DNA of 64,000 nt from assembly GCA_037349105.1 (NCBI GenBank), contig JAYJMM010000089.1, positions 62,001 through 126,000 of the forward strand, read 5' to 3'. The stretch comes from Limnomonas spitsbergensis. Taxonomy: Eukaryota > Chlorophyta > Chlorophyceae > Chlamydomonadales. Position 1 is the first letter of the stretch, and each line of letters begins with the position of its first letter. The notes under the pieces are model-generated. The model had not been told where the DNA came from. It made no database searches and was given only the letters and a program-made list of their open reading frames with translations. Position numbers and translations under genes: made by a program. Positions 1 to 9,710 of this stretch are shown here, in pieces.

Positions 1-72
1 AGTATACCTCTTGTTCCCTTTGTGTTCTTCTCCTCCTTTCCCTCTTAAGTTCCTTTTCTCTTCACCCAACGG

Positions 73-140
73 GACAGTTGGGCGCCCACGCGGCCGAGCC
101 TTTTTGATCAGGGCCCAGAGGTGAAATGTCATTGACCTCT
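73..140 (+). repeat. Dispersed repeat copy 1 (GCGCCCACGCGGCCGAG family)
   Basis: Core GGGCGCCCACGCGGCCGAGC followed by a TTTTTGATCAGGGCCCAGAG segment and a TGTCATTGAC tail. The same order of words recurs at least five more times within 8.5 kb. Confidence 0.7.
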
Positions 141-365
141 TGTTCCCATGCCTACTAGTTTGTTTGGCTTTGGAAATTTTAATTTTATGCTTGCTGCATG
201 AGAGAGAAGCATTTCGTGCAGCTGATAGTTCCTGATGATGATAAATCGCGTGTCCATAGAAAGCGCTGCTTGTACATCCTTTTCCCTTCACTTTATTTCC
301 CACTTTTTCCCCGTTTCTTTCGTCCTGCCCCCTTCTGTGTTTCTTTCCATCTTTCCTCCCAACTC

Positions 366-440
366 TTTAGTTAGGCGCCCACGCGGCCGAGCCTTATTTG
401 ATCAGGGCCCAGGGGTGTAACGTCATTGGCTGCTTGTACA
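366..440 (+). repeat. Dispersed repeat copy 2
   Basis: Same family as 73-140 with GCGCCCACGCGGCCGAGCC, GATCAGGGCCCAGGGGTG and AACGTCATTGG in order. A polypyrimidine stretch precedes both copies. Confidence 0.7.
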
Positions 441-952
441 TCCGATGCTGGGGGGGCCGTGCAGCTAGGAAGCCCCACACTCCATGCCTATGGACAGAGG
501 CAAGCTTCAGCACTACAGGTAGGCCAGTTCCCCTCGAGGCCTCATGGCCATGCAGTTGAAAGTTGTCGCGTGCCACTTTGGTAAAGTGCGCTATAATGGT
601 TGAAGGCACTGTTATGCCATCAGCCATCCACTACCTACAGGTCAAATGGGATAGTGGTTGGAGGCTTCCTCCCACTACTAAGGGATGAGGGATAACGTAC
701 TGCATTCCTTTTGGGGTGGTCTATCAGATTGGCGCAGTCTGCACCCTTTTGGCGTGTGACAAAGTCCACGTCCTTTCTGGCGATGGACATCGTGCATGGC
801 CGTAGTGAATATGCTATGTCAAATGAACCCGATGCCAATCATAACATGCAAGACAAAAAGAAAGAAAGCTTGCATAAACATGTATAACATGCAGTTTAAC
901 CCGCATAGCAATGGGGCTTCATACCTGGTAGGCTCATTGCACACCCGGGCTC

Positions 953-1018
953 TTTTTTGTGTTAGTATCTCAGTTATTAGGGTTGGGCGGCGGGTCTCAC
1001 ACCTTGTTAAGTCCCAGC
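953..1018 (+). repeat. Left arm of a 66-68-bp inverted repeat pair
   Basis: Reads TTTTTTGTGTTAG, then GGGTTGGGCGGC and GGTCTCACACCTTGTTAAGT. The reverse complement, with few mismatches, is at 6367-6434. Candidate terminal inverted repeat of a larger element; no target-site duplication was seen. Confidence 0.6.
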
Positions 1019-1538
1019 AAAAAAATCACTTCGTTCATTCCATTGTTCTCTAATTCCATATTTCGTAATTCCAGTACCGGTACCGTATTCAATATTTCGT
1101 GCTTCCATATTTTGTTATCCCAGTCGTTCAATAATTTGGAGTTCCATACATTCTCCATACTCCGTAATTTACTAATTCCATATTTCGTATTTCAATGAAT
1201 TAAATATCTCGTAAGTGTCGTAGTGTCATGCTGCCATGCTGGATTACTTGATCAGTCTTCACAAGGATCAATGAACGAATGTCCATTCAAACAATCACGC
1301 GCAAGCACGCGTTTTCAGATTTGCTGTTTTGAATTCTTAGTGTGCACCCCCAAAATAATTGTTTGGGCACCTGAATGACACTCTGCGCAGCGGCGATTTT
1401 ATGAAGTAAAATGAGCTCACGGCACACTCTGCACAGGCCCATCAAATTTAATATTGAGCAAAGTCGACCCCGTTTTACGGTAATTGACATTTATGGTTGG
1501 GCATTTTGAGTCTATTGCATGGTTGGATATTGCTATAC

Positions 1539-1546
1539 ATTGGGTG
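1539..1546 (+). repeat. Left 8-bp target-site duplication of the hAT element
   Basis: ATTGGGTG immediately precedes the left terminal inverted repeat and is identical to 3623-3630. Confidence 0.88.
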
Positions 1547-1850
1547 CAGTGCTGTGCTGACTTACGGTTCGTGAAATTACGGTTTGCGCTGACGGTGCAA
1601 ATTGCGCGCAATTTACCAGCGCCTCCCAAAAGTACCGCAATTACGGTAAAATTGCTTGCGGCGTAATTACAGTTCAAATCTCAGTAATCGACCGCAAATA
1701 GTGTTTTTGACGTGGAATCTACCCGCCAGATGGGCGGGCTTCTTGCTATTTGAATGTGGTTGTTGCTACAACTTCCCCGGCCTACATCCATAATGATCTT
1801 CGACTCTACAGTCTACACACAGGGCAGCACACTTAATTCGATTATTAGAC

Positions 1851-2606
1851 ATGATTCCCGGAACAGGTGACGGTGGCACAGCCCCTATCACTGCAACAGG
1901 TCTTCACCAGCTGCCAGCCCGGAACCCGTTTAAGTCTGGTAGCTTGCCTATACGGACTCAGCTCTTAGCCAAGCAACAAGCGCGCACGTGCAGCGCTAAG
2001 AAGATTTCGAGGACCAACGGCAAGGACTGGGTCAGGGACCAGTTTGTGGCTGCAAAGCGCATTGTAAAAGGCGAGAACGAGGACTGTCTCAAGTGCCTTC
2101 ACTGTGACACTTTGATGTCTATTCAGAACATGACGCGAAACAAGGAGCATTTCCTCAACGTCAACGCGTGCAACGGCACCTGCAGTTCTGGCAGGCCAAG
2201 GGGCTTCCTGGAGAGTGAGGCGTGCACCAAACTCTCAAACATACCGGAGATCAAGGCTGCATTGGCCAAGGTGCGATTTTAGACAATTTTACCGACGGAA
2301 CCTGAAGAAGCTGGATATGACTGAAGATGACATGAGGAACGCTGACCGCAAGGCTGACCCCATCTTCTTCTGGCAGGACCACGGCGCCACCGACGTGCCC
2401 ATTGCTCTTGGATGTGGCACTGAGGGTTCTCTCTGAACCTGGTGGAGGAGGAGGAGGAGGAGGACGATGATGGGGGTGATGTTGCTGTTGCAGCCCTTGC
2501 TGCAGCAGCAGTAGTAGCGGCAGCTGTTGGGGACAGCGATAACGACGCCCCCTACAGCCCTAAAATCCGTGTTTTATTGCTGCTGGCTACTAATGCTGAG
2601 TTGTGA
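1851..2606 (+). pseudogene. Truncated hAT transposase with BED-type zinc finger
   Basis: A frame opening with ATG at 1851 runs 143 codons. Residues about 73-104 hold C-L-K-C-L-H-C, then TRNKEHFLNVNAC, the Cys2 plus His/Cys spacing of a BED finger, the DNA-binding module at the N-terminus of hAT transposases. The frame stops at 2280-2282. The next 150 bp read best one frame over (FYRRNLKKLDMTEDDM and so on), and the original frame resumes near 2427 with a Glu/Asp run and an Ala-rich tail to TGA at 2604-2606. The RNase H-like core and hATC dimerisation domain are absent. Likely an internally deleted, non-functional copy; a small derived DNA-binding protein is a less likely alternative. Confidence 0.6.
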
Positions 2607-2855
2607 AGCGTGGTGCCCAAGGATTGATGGCTGTATTGTTGAATTTCAGAACAGCCTCAACAAAGCTTGCTGTTATGGACTAAGCTTTTAATGGCACCTT
2701 ATTTATGTTTTAGACAGGGCCTGTACCAAGTTTCGCTGTCAAGGTACTGGATTTATTCGCAGCGGCCTCTTGAATGCTGAGTTATGTAGCGTGGTGCCCA
2801 AGGACTGCTGGCCGCATGATAAATTTCAGAACAGCCTCAACAAAGCTTGCTGTTT
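2592..2855 (+). repeat. Tandem duplication at the transposase 3' end
   Basis: About 80 bp beginning AATGCTGAGTT and ending CCTCAACAAAGCTTGCTGT occurs at 2592-2672 and again at 2772-2852. The first copy carries the TGA stop of the transposase frame, so the duplication happened inside the element. Confidence 0.7.
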
Positions 2856-3044
2856 CAGGTGGTTTACAAGTTAACAAGAGGTTGTCAGGAGATACAGGAA
2901 ATACTGGTGTCAATCGAGGACAAGGAATAAAAGATATGCTTCAGCGCGTTACAAACTCATAATTCAGGGTACCGTATACGGCCCTTGAAAGTCTCCCCTA
3001 AATAGGAACATGGCATGTCAAATTATCAAGCCTACAACTTGCTT

Positions 3045-3371
3045 CTAATAATGAGTGAATTCAACATGGATGCAACTAGAAACCAGCTTCCTAGGCTCAA
3101 TGGACTGAGCACCACCAAACTTGATCCACCGCATGTAGGCATCATCTGGTAACAACCCAAGCTCCACAATGGGGCTTTTAGGGCTTGCCAGACCCGGGGC
3201 TACAGCCATGACTGGAGCCTTCTGCACACACTGCGGTTCCAGCCTGCTTTTGGGAGCAACTTCTGTGGTTGTTGCGTTGGCTGGGTGCTGCGCAGGAGCC
3301 AGTGCCACTGCGGCATGCGAAGGCACCACCACCAAATGCTGCATGGCGGATTCGCTTGTGACACGTCGCAT
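3045..3371 (-). CDS. Unrecognised open frame inside the hAT element
   Basis: A 108-codon antisense frame within the transposon, Ala/Pro/Val-rich in its N-terminal half and ending MRWIKFGGAQ and onward. I recognise no domain. It may be a captured host fragment or chance; no start context or splice sites favour expression. Confidence 0.2.
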   Translation of the reverse strand: MRRVTSESAMQHLVVVPSHAAVALAPAQHPANATTTEVAPKSRLEPQCVQKAPVMAVAPGLASPKSPIVELGLLPDDAYMRWIKFGGAQSIEPRKLVSSCIHVEFTHY

Positions 3372-3622
3372 CAGGCCTGAGCTGTCGAAGGTCTCATGCC
3401 TCAGGTTATTGGTGATACATTAAGGTGCGCGCTGCATGGTCGAAGCCCCGGCTGGTCAGAAACCTAAGCGGAACCTAGTTGCGGACTTGCGGTCTAGATT
3501 ACAGCTCTTTCTTAATTGCATGCAAGCTAAAAAGCCTTACTTGCGCGCAATTACGCGTTACGCCGTAATTGACCGTAATTACTTACACAAAAAACGGATT
3601 ACGGCGTAATCGCACAGCACTG

Positions 3623-3630
3623 ATTGGGTG
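3623..3630 (+). repeat. Right 8-bp target-site duplication of the hAT element
   Basis: ATTGGGTG immediately follows the right terminal inverted repeat; identical to 1539-1546, implying a fairly recent insertion. Confidence 0.88.
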
Positions 3631-5057
3631 CCTAACTAAATATTGCTATTAAGTGGCGTCAGTTCGTGCTACCAACAGTGTGTTGAACCACCCCGATGCG
3701 TGCTACCGTGCGTTTTTTGTAAAATGCCGCAATGCTACGAAAACTCCAGTTCATTCAATATAATGTAAATCCATCAAAATAATATTTCGTAACGAGGTGG
3801 GGGCAGGGGAAAATGCACCCCATCATTCCAAAGTTGTAGAGCTTCACGAGAGCATTCAAAATCTTGTGTAAAAATGTTTTTTGGCCCAGGGGAGGGGGTA
3901 GAAAAGAGGGGGCAAAGTTAGGGGGGGAGGGGGATCACACAAAAATGTGATTTAAAGGGAAATTACTGGAATCCCCCCCCCTTTACTAATCAGATTGAGA
4001 CGAGAGCTATACCGTTGCAATCCTCGCGGCCAATGCTGTCGATCTGCATCAGAAAATGTTGCATGCATGAAAACTAGATCCCCTAGACATCCCATTTGGG
4101 AAGAGGGGGCGAAACCGCAAACCAAAAAACACTGCTGCCTGTGTGCCCATTCTTTATTCAAGCTGTATACCAGTAATTGCTATGATCTAAGCAATGGCTG
4201 CAGTCTGTAGGTTTTGTTCCCATGTCTTAAAATTCATAGGCTCCTCCTAGCCCGGTTACTTCGTCACGTCCACAACAGCAACCTGTCTACCAATGGGCTG
4301 CGCGATCCAAACGTAGTGTAAGTCTCGTGCAATAGTGTGTCAGCCCTGGCAGTGCTCACTTTGTAATTACATCCATTCAATATTTCGTAAGTCCATTTAC
4401 TGTGATACAACCTTTCGTAATTCCATGATTTCAATACTATTTCGTAATTAGCATCTGATGTTTTTTGCTTGGTGGCACTCTGGTTTTTGGGCACTTCGAA
4501 ATTTCAGAATTGCTTGAGGCAATCAATTAATTAAATGGCAGGTCTCCATACTATTTCGTAATTAGCAACTAATATATTTTCGTAAGTATTCTAATTCAAC
4601 ATTTCGTAACGACCCCTACTCGTTAATGATTAACGCTACAGCGCAGCTCTCAAAATTTGCAACTAAGTGCAGACAGCCATGGTGGCATGTTGATGACGTT
4701 ACACCTCATGCACACACTGCTCACATACAGCCCTGTCCTTATTTACCAGCATATCTGTCCATTGCCCTTATTCCCCAATTAATTATGTCTTGCCTTATTT
4801 TTCTTCCTCCGAACCGAATTGTTGGATGCCACGTCATTTTAAAAAGATTAATATTGCAATTTTTTCTTTCAATATTAATATCCTATATTAATATACTGGT
4901 ATTAAAATTACCGGTGATATAATACAGTTGTCTGCAATGTTTCAACAGCAATTATTAAATAATATTTAGTATTTCAATAATGAATGAATATTAGATATTA
5001 ATTATGAATTATAAATATTACTTAATATTTAATTATTCATATTGATATTGTGATATA
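3631..5057. other. AT-rich gene-free stretch
   Basis: Contains homopolymer-rich sequence (3780-3980), a second cluster of TTTCGTAA words (4370-4615) like that at 1030-1215, and very AT-rich TATTAATATTTAAT text (4840-5060). No gene seen. Confidence 0.6.
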
Positions 5058-5841
5058 ATGCCGAGTTGTCAAACAGGCCCATCCGTCTGCGATTTGTTCC
5101 ATGGAAGACACACTGATCACGATGGGCACCGCATCATTCACAGCGGGTCCTTCAAGTCACTCGAGCCGGTACTTGCGCGACAGCATTGCAACCTCGGCCC
5201 TGGTCGTCAACAGCATTTTGGACGGAGACGAGACCTTATGCAGCACAGCGAGTCAGCGATACGACAGCAGCTCTCGGCAGTGAAGCTTGCATACGACTCC
5301 ATTCTGCAACTCGTGTCCTCGCCCGAAACGTTGCAAGCGGCTGGTCCGTTTTGGGCACATGCTCTTCATGGCGTGTCCTCGATGTGCAGCGATGGCTTGG
5401 CATGGCCAATCTGGCTGTGCGCTGGTGGCGAAAGGCAAGAAGTCGCCAACCAACATTTAATACTGGGCGATGCTTCGACCTGGCCAGCTGGCCTGTCAGG
5501 GGATTTTGATAACGACGATGATTGGATGCGGAACATATGCCGATCTCCTCCACCAGCACTGCTCAGTCCTCCTCTCCTGCCGAAAGCCCCCACGTCAGCA
5601 AACAGGCTGACAGTACGCAATCTGGCGACATGCAGAAGCAGAAGAAGAAGAAGAAGAAGCGATCTGTCTGCGTGAAGGAGACAGGCGAGCGCGGAACCAA
5701 TGGCAGTGGCTATCATATCTTCTCCTGCGACTGACCACCGTCATATTTAGGCCCACAGAACGCTTTCGTCGAGCTTGGCAAGATGTGGCAGAATGACTCC
5801 GCAATCTTCAGGGCGAACTACCAAGATCTGTACAAGAAGTA
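5058..5841 (+). pseudogene. Frameshifted relic with HMG-box-like end
   Basis: A 205-codon frame from ATG 5058 contains protein-like text (SAVKLAYDSILQLV, DFDNDDDWMRN). Near 5520 the sense shifts to another frame, giving a Ser/Pro linker, a Lys run (5640-5660), then NGSGYHIFSCD, an in-frame stop, and FVELGKMWQ through YQDLYKK before a second stop at 5839-5841. The order basic run, GY-x-F-S, FVELGK-x-W, YQ is that of an HMG box, a minor-groove DNA-binding domain. At least one frameshift and one stop make it a pseudogene. The HMG assignment is from motif order only. Confidence 0.35.
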
Positions 5842-6366
5842 AGAGGAAGGAGGAGTGCCCGAAGAAGTGCCGGGTCAAAGGTGTGTGACAGCATCGAATG
5901 CAATTTTGCATTTAGCACATGGCTGCATGCTACAGCCGTTCAAGCCCAACCATACAGTGCCGCACATTTCCATTTGCAAACATGCCTTGCTGGGCAAACT
6001 ACAATGCATGCATGCATGTGACTTGTGCAGGCCAATGTGCATGGGGACTGGCCGCATGGGGACAAGCTGCCTGGGGACTGGCTGCCTGGGGATCCGCAGG
6101 CTGCATCATTGTATGAGGGGTCTTGTTGGTTTGCATCCAAGTAATCAAACCAGTGTCAGCGAATGAGACCATGAGCATTGTTAAGGAGTGTGGACGTGGT
6201 TTATGTTACATACGATTTGGTTCATGTACAGCTCATGTACGAAAATGTTTTACAAGACAGTGTTGCTCGCATGTTGACTCTAGCTGCCCAGGTTGGGCCC
6301 ATGTCCCTTGACACACTATCACCTTCATGTACCGCCCCCTTTGTCTGAAGCGTACCTTTTTCTTTT

Positions 6367-6434
6367 GCTAGGACTTAACAAGGTGTGAGACCGGCCGCCC
6401 AACCCTAGAAACCTGAGACGCTAACACAAAAAAA
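6367..6434 (-). repeat. Right arm of the 66-68-bp inverted repeat pair
   Basis: Reverse complement of 953-1018, including GACTTAACAAGGTGTGAGAC and ending CTAACACAAAAAAA. The arms enclose 5.35 kb containing the hAT element and the HMG-like relic. Confidence 0.6.
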
Positions 6435-6904
6435 CGTACATGTGCCTGTATCGTACAACACTGTGGTATTTAGTTGGCCATTGTACCGTATTTGAGGACT
6501 GGGTAACCTGATTTCAAAACCTTTAAATTTTAGCCTTTATTTTGGTCATGTAGACTGCGTAATATTTATGCCGCTGATGCGGCTTTGGCATGGTGTTCCT
6601 TTCTTGATGGTATTTAGCTTTATCTGAATGCTTCCTTCTGTCATGTTCGTACTCGCTTATTGTCATCAGCATAATCCCAGTTGATCTTCGTTATATTTAT
6701 ATTTGTGTGGAATGGCGTTTCCTCTCCTTGTTGACATATTGTCACCAGGATTTCAATCCAAGTCGAGTGCGGCATGTTTCTGACTTACTCCATTTTGCGG
6801 AGCCTCTGACGACCCCATTCCTGTTTCGGGTGGTCTATTGCTTCTCCTTTTTCCCTCTGTTTCTTGCCTTCCTCCTCTAACCATGAGTTTATTTCCCTCC
6901 CGCC

Positions 6905-6970
6905 CAGACAGTTGGGCGCCCACGCGGCCGCGCCTTTTGAGCAGTGCCCAGAGGTGTCATCTCATATTGA
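6905..6970 (+). repeat. Dispersed repeat copy 3
   Basis: ACAGTTGGGCGCCCACGCGG, then a GAGCAGTGCCCAGAGGTG variant. Preceded, as in copies 1 and 2, by a C/T-rich stretch. Confidence 0.65.
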
Positions 6971-7411
6971 TTCCACATCGCCGGGCCTCTGGCTGTGGCT
7001 TTTTTTGTTCAAGTTCCTACACATACCGTGCTACCCTATTGCCCATGTACTGGTACCGGTATTACTCGTTCTCTCACACTAGTGCCAGGTGAACTGTGTA
7101 AATAATTAGTGGCAGTACCTAATAAATATCAAAACATGTAATATGTAATAAATAGCGGTAGTATTGACTTGTACCCCCTGCCCTGAATCGTGTGATTGAT
7201 ACGAATATTTTGATTTTTACTGTCCTATTTGGTATCTTGTAAGCCAGACGGTACTCCCCGGACTTTCCCATCATGGAGGGCCGCGCTAGCTGGCCTTGTT
7301 TGTTACATGCTTTCAGGCGTCTGCGCTAGTGACGTCGCAATATAAACAACTCAGCTCAACGGGGATGACCAACTCAGGCCACCGGGGATTAATCAGGGCT
7401 GGGTAGGCTTC

Positions 7412-7475
7412 ACTGTTGGGTGCCCACGCGGATGAGCCTTCTCCAGCCGGGGCCTAGAGGTGTCACATCAGAAAC
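7412..7475 (+). repeat. Dispersed repeat copy 4, diverged
   Basis: TTGGGTGCCCACGCGGATGA followed by GGGGCCTAGAGGTGTCAC. Recognisable from word order, though more diverged than the others. Confidence 0.55.
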
Positions 7476-7650
7476 CTTATTGATCAGGGATGACTTGAGG
7501 CTTGGCAGGCATACCGGTGTCTGGTGATGCGGGTGTCACGACGTATGACTGACCATACAGACGAGCATGCAACAGGTGTTCACATTTCAGGTGTCCAGCT
7601 CTCTTTCCAGCTTTCAGTCAGATGACCCCCATTCCTGGAATTATTCATGA

Positions 7651-7830
7651 AATCAAAGACACCCAGCATGCACCTTCAGTCTGATTGTGAGTGGGTAGTT
7701 GTTTCAATGACAGAACACTACTGGGCCCGGCTTGAATTTAGCTCGGCCACGTCGACAAACGGTGGGTAGCTGTGCGTTGAAGCAGAGACACCCTAACATG
7801 CGCCTTCAGTCTGATTGCGAGTGGGTAGCT
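7651..7830 (+). repeat. Duplicated 47-bp unit
   Basis: CCTTCAGTCTGATTGTGAGT and a closely similar CCTTCAGTCTGATTGCGAGT, each followed by GGGTAG, lie about 130 bp apart with similar flanks. Confidence 0.55.
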
Positions 7831-8134
7831 GACTAGCTGTGTGCTTAAAATAGGCACAAAATCAAAGAGGGTCAGCACTGTTATACCAACAGTATCAAAA
7901 CTTAAGAAACCTCCATGTGGCCAAGCCAGGCCAAAGTGAACGCATGGACCATTTTGGTTGGAGTTGTGTCAATGACCCTTTTTGGTTGGAGTTGTGTCAA
8001 TGATCCTTTTTGGTTGGGGTTGTGTGTGGTACATGCTCATTCGCTCACTGCCGGCCACCGCACCTCACGCATACCTGATTTTTTCTTTCCTCGTGTGCCT
8101 TCTCCCTTGACTTTCCTAGCTGACTTAATGATTG

Positions 8135-8185
8135 CCAACGTGGCCAAGCTTCATTTAAGCAGGGCCCAGAGGTGTAACGTATCTA
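8135..8185 (+). repeat. Dispersed repeat copy 5, partial
   Basis: Retains GCAGGGCCCAGAGGTGTAAC but the 5' core is eroded. Confidence 0.5.
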
Positions 8186-8297
8186 AACTTATGGTGGGCT
8201 AGGCTATGAGCTAGAGTTTGGAGAATAGGACTCCTTCCGTGAAGTGTAAGTACTCTTTGTTCTTCCCTTGCTTTGTCTCCGATCTCAAATTGTCAGC

Positions 8298-8445
8298 AAG
8301 ACAGTTAGACGCGGCTGAGCCTTTTTGACCAGGGCCCAGAGGCGTAACGTCACTGACAGGTCCATGACGTCAGTTACATCATTGGGCCCTGCTCAAAACA
8401 GGCTCGGCCCTGGGCTCGGCCGTGTGGGCGCCCAACTATCCAGTT
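8298..8445. repeat. Palindromic double copy of the dispersed repeat
   Basis: A forward copy (8298-8358, CAGGGCCCAGAGGCGTAACG) is followed at once by an inverted copy (about 8361-8445, ending GGGCGCCCAACTATCCAG). The two arms could fold into a long hairpin, as expected for a foldback or MITE-like element. Confidence 0.65.
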
Positions 8446-9229
8446 GAAAATAACTGTCTGCAATATGTGCCCCATTGGCTTAACCAGATACGCTTGAACG
8501 GATGAAAAAACCCAATACCCCCTTCACAAATAGGGGGCAAACGCACGGGAACGCAGCCGCGCCTCCTCTGGCTGACCACCAAGCTAGTTCCGCAAATGCT
8601 TTGGGACGGATGCACAGCCCAGTTGTCACCCACTGATCACTTTGAACAACGTGACTGGCTGCCGGACGCAGGAAGGCCGCAAACGAGCACTCCTGCAATG
8701 TCATTGAAAACTCCTACTAGGCTGCCACACGCCACTGCCCCTTCTGCCCACTATCTTTTAGTCCTCTGCAGCCTCTCCACCGTTATGGCGGTACCTGACA
8801 GTCCCCTGGCCACTGCGTTGATGCATCTACTTCTCTCCTCTTCATCAATAGCCCGTCACTCTCTCCGCCAGCTACTGCAGATTCATTCCAGCAACACCTC
8901 CGGCTTCCTCTGCTGCCTCTCATTGCCCCGATAGTCCCCTGACCACTCCGTGGCTGCATCTAATCCTCCTCTATGGAGAACAGCCCGCCGTCCTCGTCTG
9001 CGAGCTTCTGCAGATTCGATTCAGCAACACCTCCGGCTTCCTCTGCTGCCTCTCATTGCCGCTGCATCTAATACTCCTCTGCGGAGAAGAGGCCGTCGTC
9101 TTCGTCTGCGAGCTTCTGCAGCCTCCGCAGCGTTGCGTCTGTCAAGGCAACACGGACCGTGGAACCGGGGCCTGTGAAAGGAAGGAGGTGGGGCGCGAGG
9201 GGGGGGGAGATCGTGTTTAAAGATGGAGG

Positions 9230-9600
9230 GGCCAGGGGGCGGTGGTGTAAACGGCCTGCCTAAGGAGTGGGGAAAGAAGAGGGAAGAGAGGGGGGGGGGG
9301 GTACACGGCCTGCCAAAAGAGTGGGGAAAGAAGAGGGAAGAGAGGGTGTGTGTGTATACGGCCTGCCTAAAGAGTGGGGAAAGAAGAGGGAGGGGGGGAA
9401 GATATCGTGTTTGGAGATCAAGGGGTGAGAGGGGGGTAATCGTATCCAGAGACCAACGGACGCGAGGGGGGGCAATCGTGTTCAGAGATCAAGAGGTGCG
9501 ATAGGGGGGGATTGTGTTAAGAGACCAGCGGGTGCAATGGGGGAGATAGTGGTCAGGAACCAAGGGATGCGAGGGGGAGGGGATCCCGTTCAGAGACAAA
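9230..9600 (+). repeat. Purine-rich 53-60-bp repeats
   Basis: About three to five units of GAGTGGGGAAAGAAGAGG with ACGGCCTGCC between them, followed by GTGTTCAGAGATCAAG variants. Lies where the GCN1 3' untranslated region should be. Confidence 0.6.
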
Positions 9601-9678
9601 GGAAGCCATCCCTCCTCTACCCTTCCTCCTGTTTCACTCTCTGCCCTATTAGACAAGCCGCAAAATCCTGAACCACCC

Positions 9679-9710
9679 TCACCCCTGATGTAGTCTCAAC
9701 CCCGCCGGAA
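9679..9710 (-). CDS. GCN1: GCN1 exon 39, tentative terminal exon with stop
   Basis: After an acceptor CTGCAG|TT the correct phase gives a ten-residue tail ([10 protein letters not shown], counting the split codon) and then TGA at 9679-9681. The position and length fit the short C-terminal tail of plant GCN1, but so short an exon cannot be proved by eye. No TGTAA-type poly(A) signal occurs close downstream; the nearest on this strand is at about 8374-8378. Confidence 0.4.

Larger units (their letters stand above)
1..1538. other. Gene-free repeat-rich stretch
   Basis: No convincing coding region. Holds two copies of a dispersed GC-rich repeat (73-140, 366-440), one arm of a 66-bp inverted repeat (953-1018), and a cluster of degenerate TTTCGTAATTCCA-like words (1030-1215). 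The open frames here are short and show no recognisable domain. Confidence 0.6.
1547..3622 (+). mobile_element. Non-autonomous hAT-family DNA transposon
   Basis: An 11-bp terminal inverted repeat CAGTGCTGTGC (1547-1557) matches GCACAGCACTG at 3612-3622. The element is bounded by a perfect 8-bp direct repeat, ATTGGGTG, at 1539-1546 and 3623-3630; 8-bp duplications and CAGnGCTGTGC-type ends are diagnostic of hAT elements. Both subterminal regions are dense in TTACGG, GCGTAATTAC and TTGCGCGCAATT words, as expected of transposase-binding sites. Length 2,076 bp. It carries a remnant transposase frame with a BED-like finger but no catalytic core, so it depends on a transposase in trans. Confidence 0.88.
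5842..9678. other. Gene-free region downstream of GCN1
   Basis: No supportable gene. Holds an 18-bp-type CTGCCTGGGGA repeat (6040-6090), copies of the dispersed GC-rich repeat, a 47-bp unit duplicated at 7651-7698 and 7783-7830, a 27-bp TTTTTGGTTGGAGTTGTGTC unit three times (7952-8030), and two imperfect copies of a Ser/Leu-coding-like stretch (8880-9120). The GCN1 3' untranslated region must lie in the right part. Confidence 0.55.

Noticed and set aside
8596..9177. Possible small gene on the plus strand downstream of GCN1
   Set aside because: Two Ser/Leu/Arg-rich frames are separated by stops, contain an internal duplication and show no domain.
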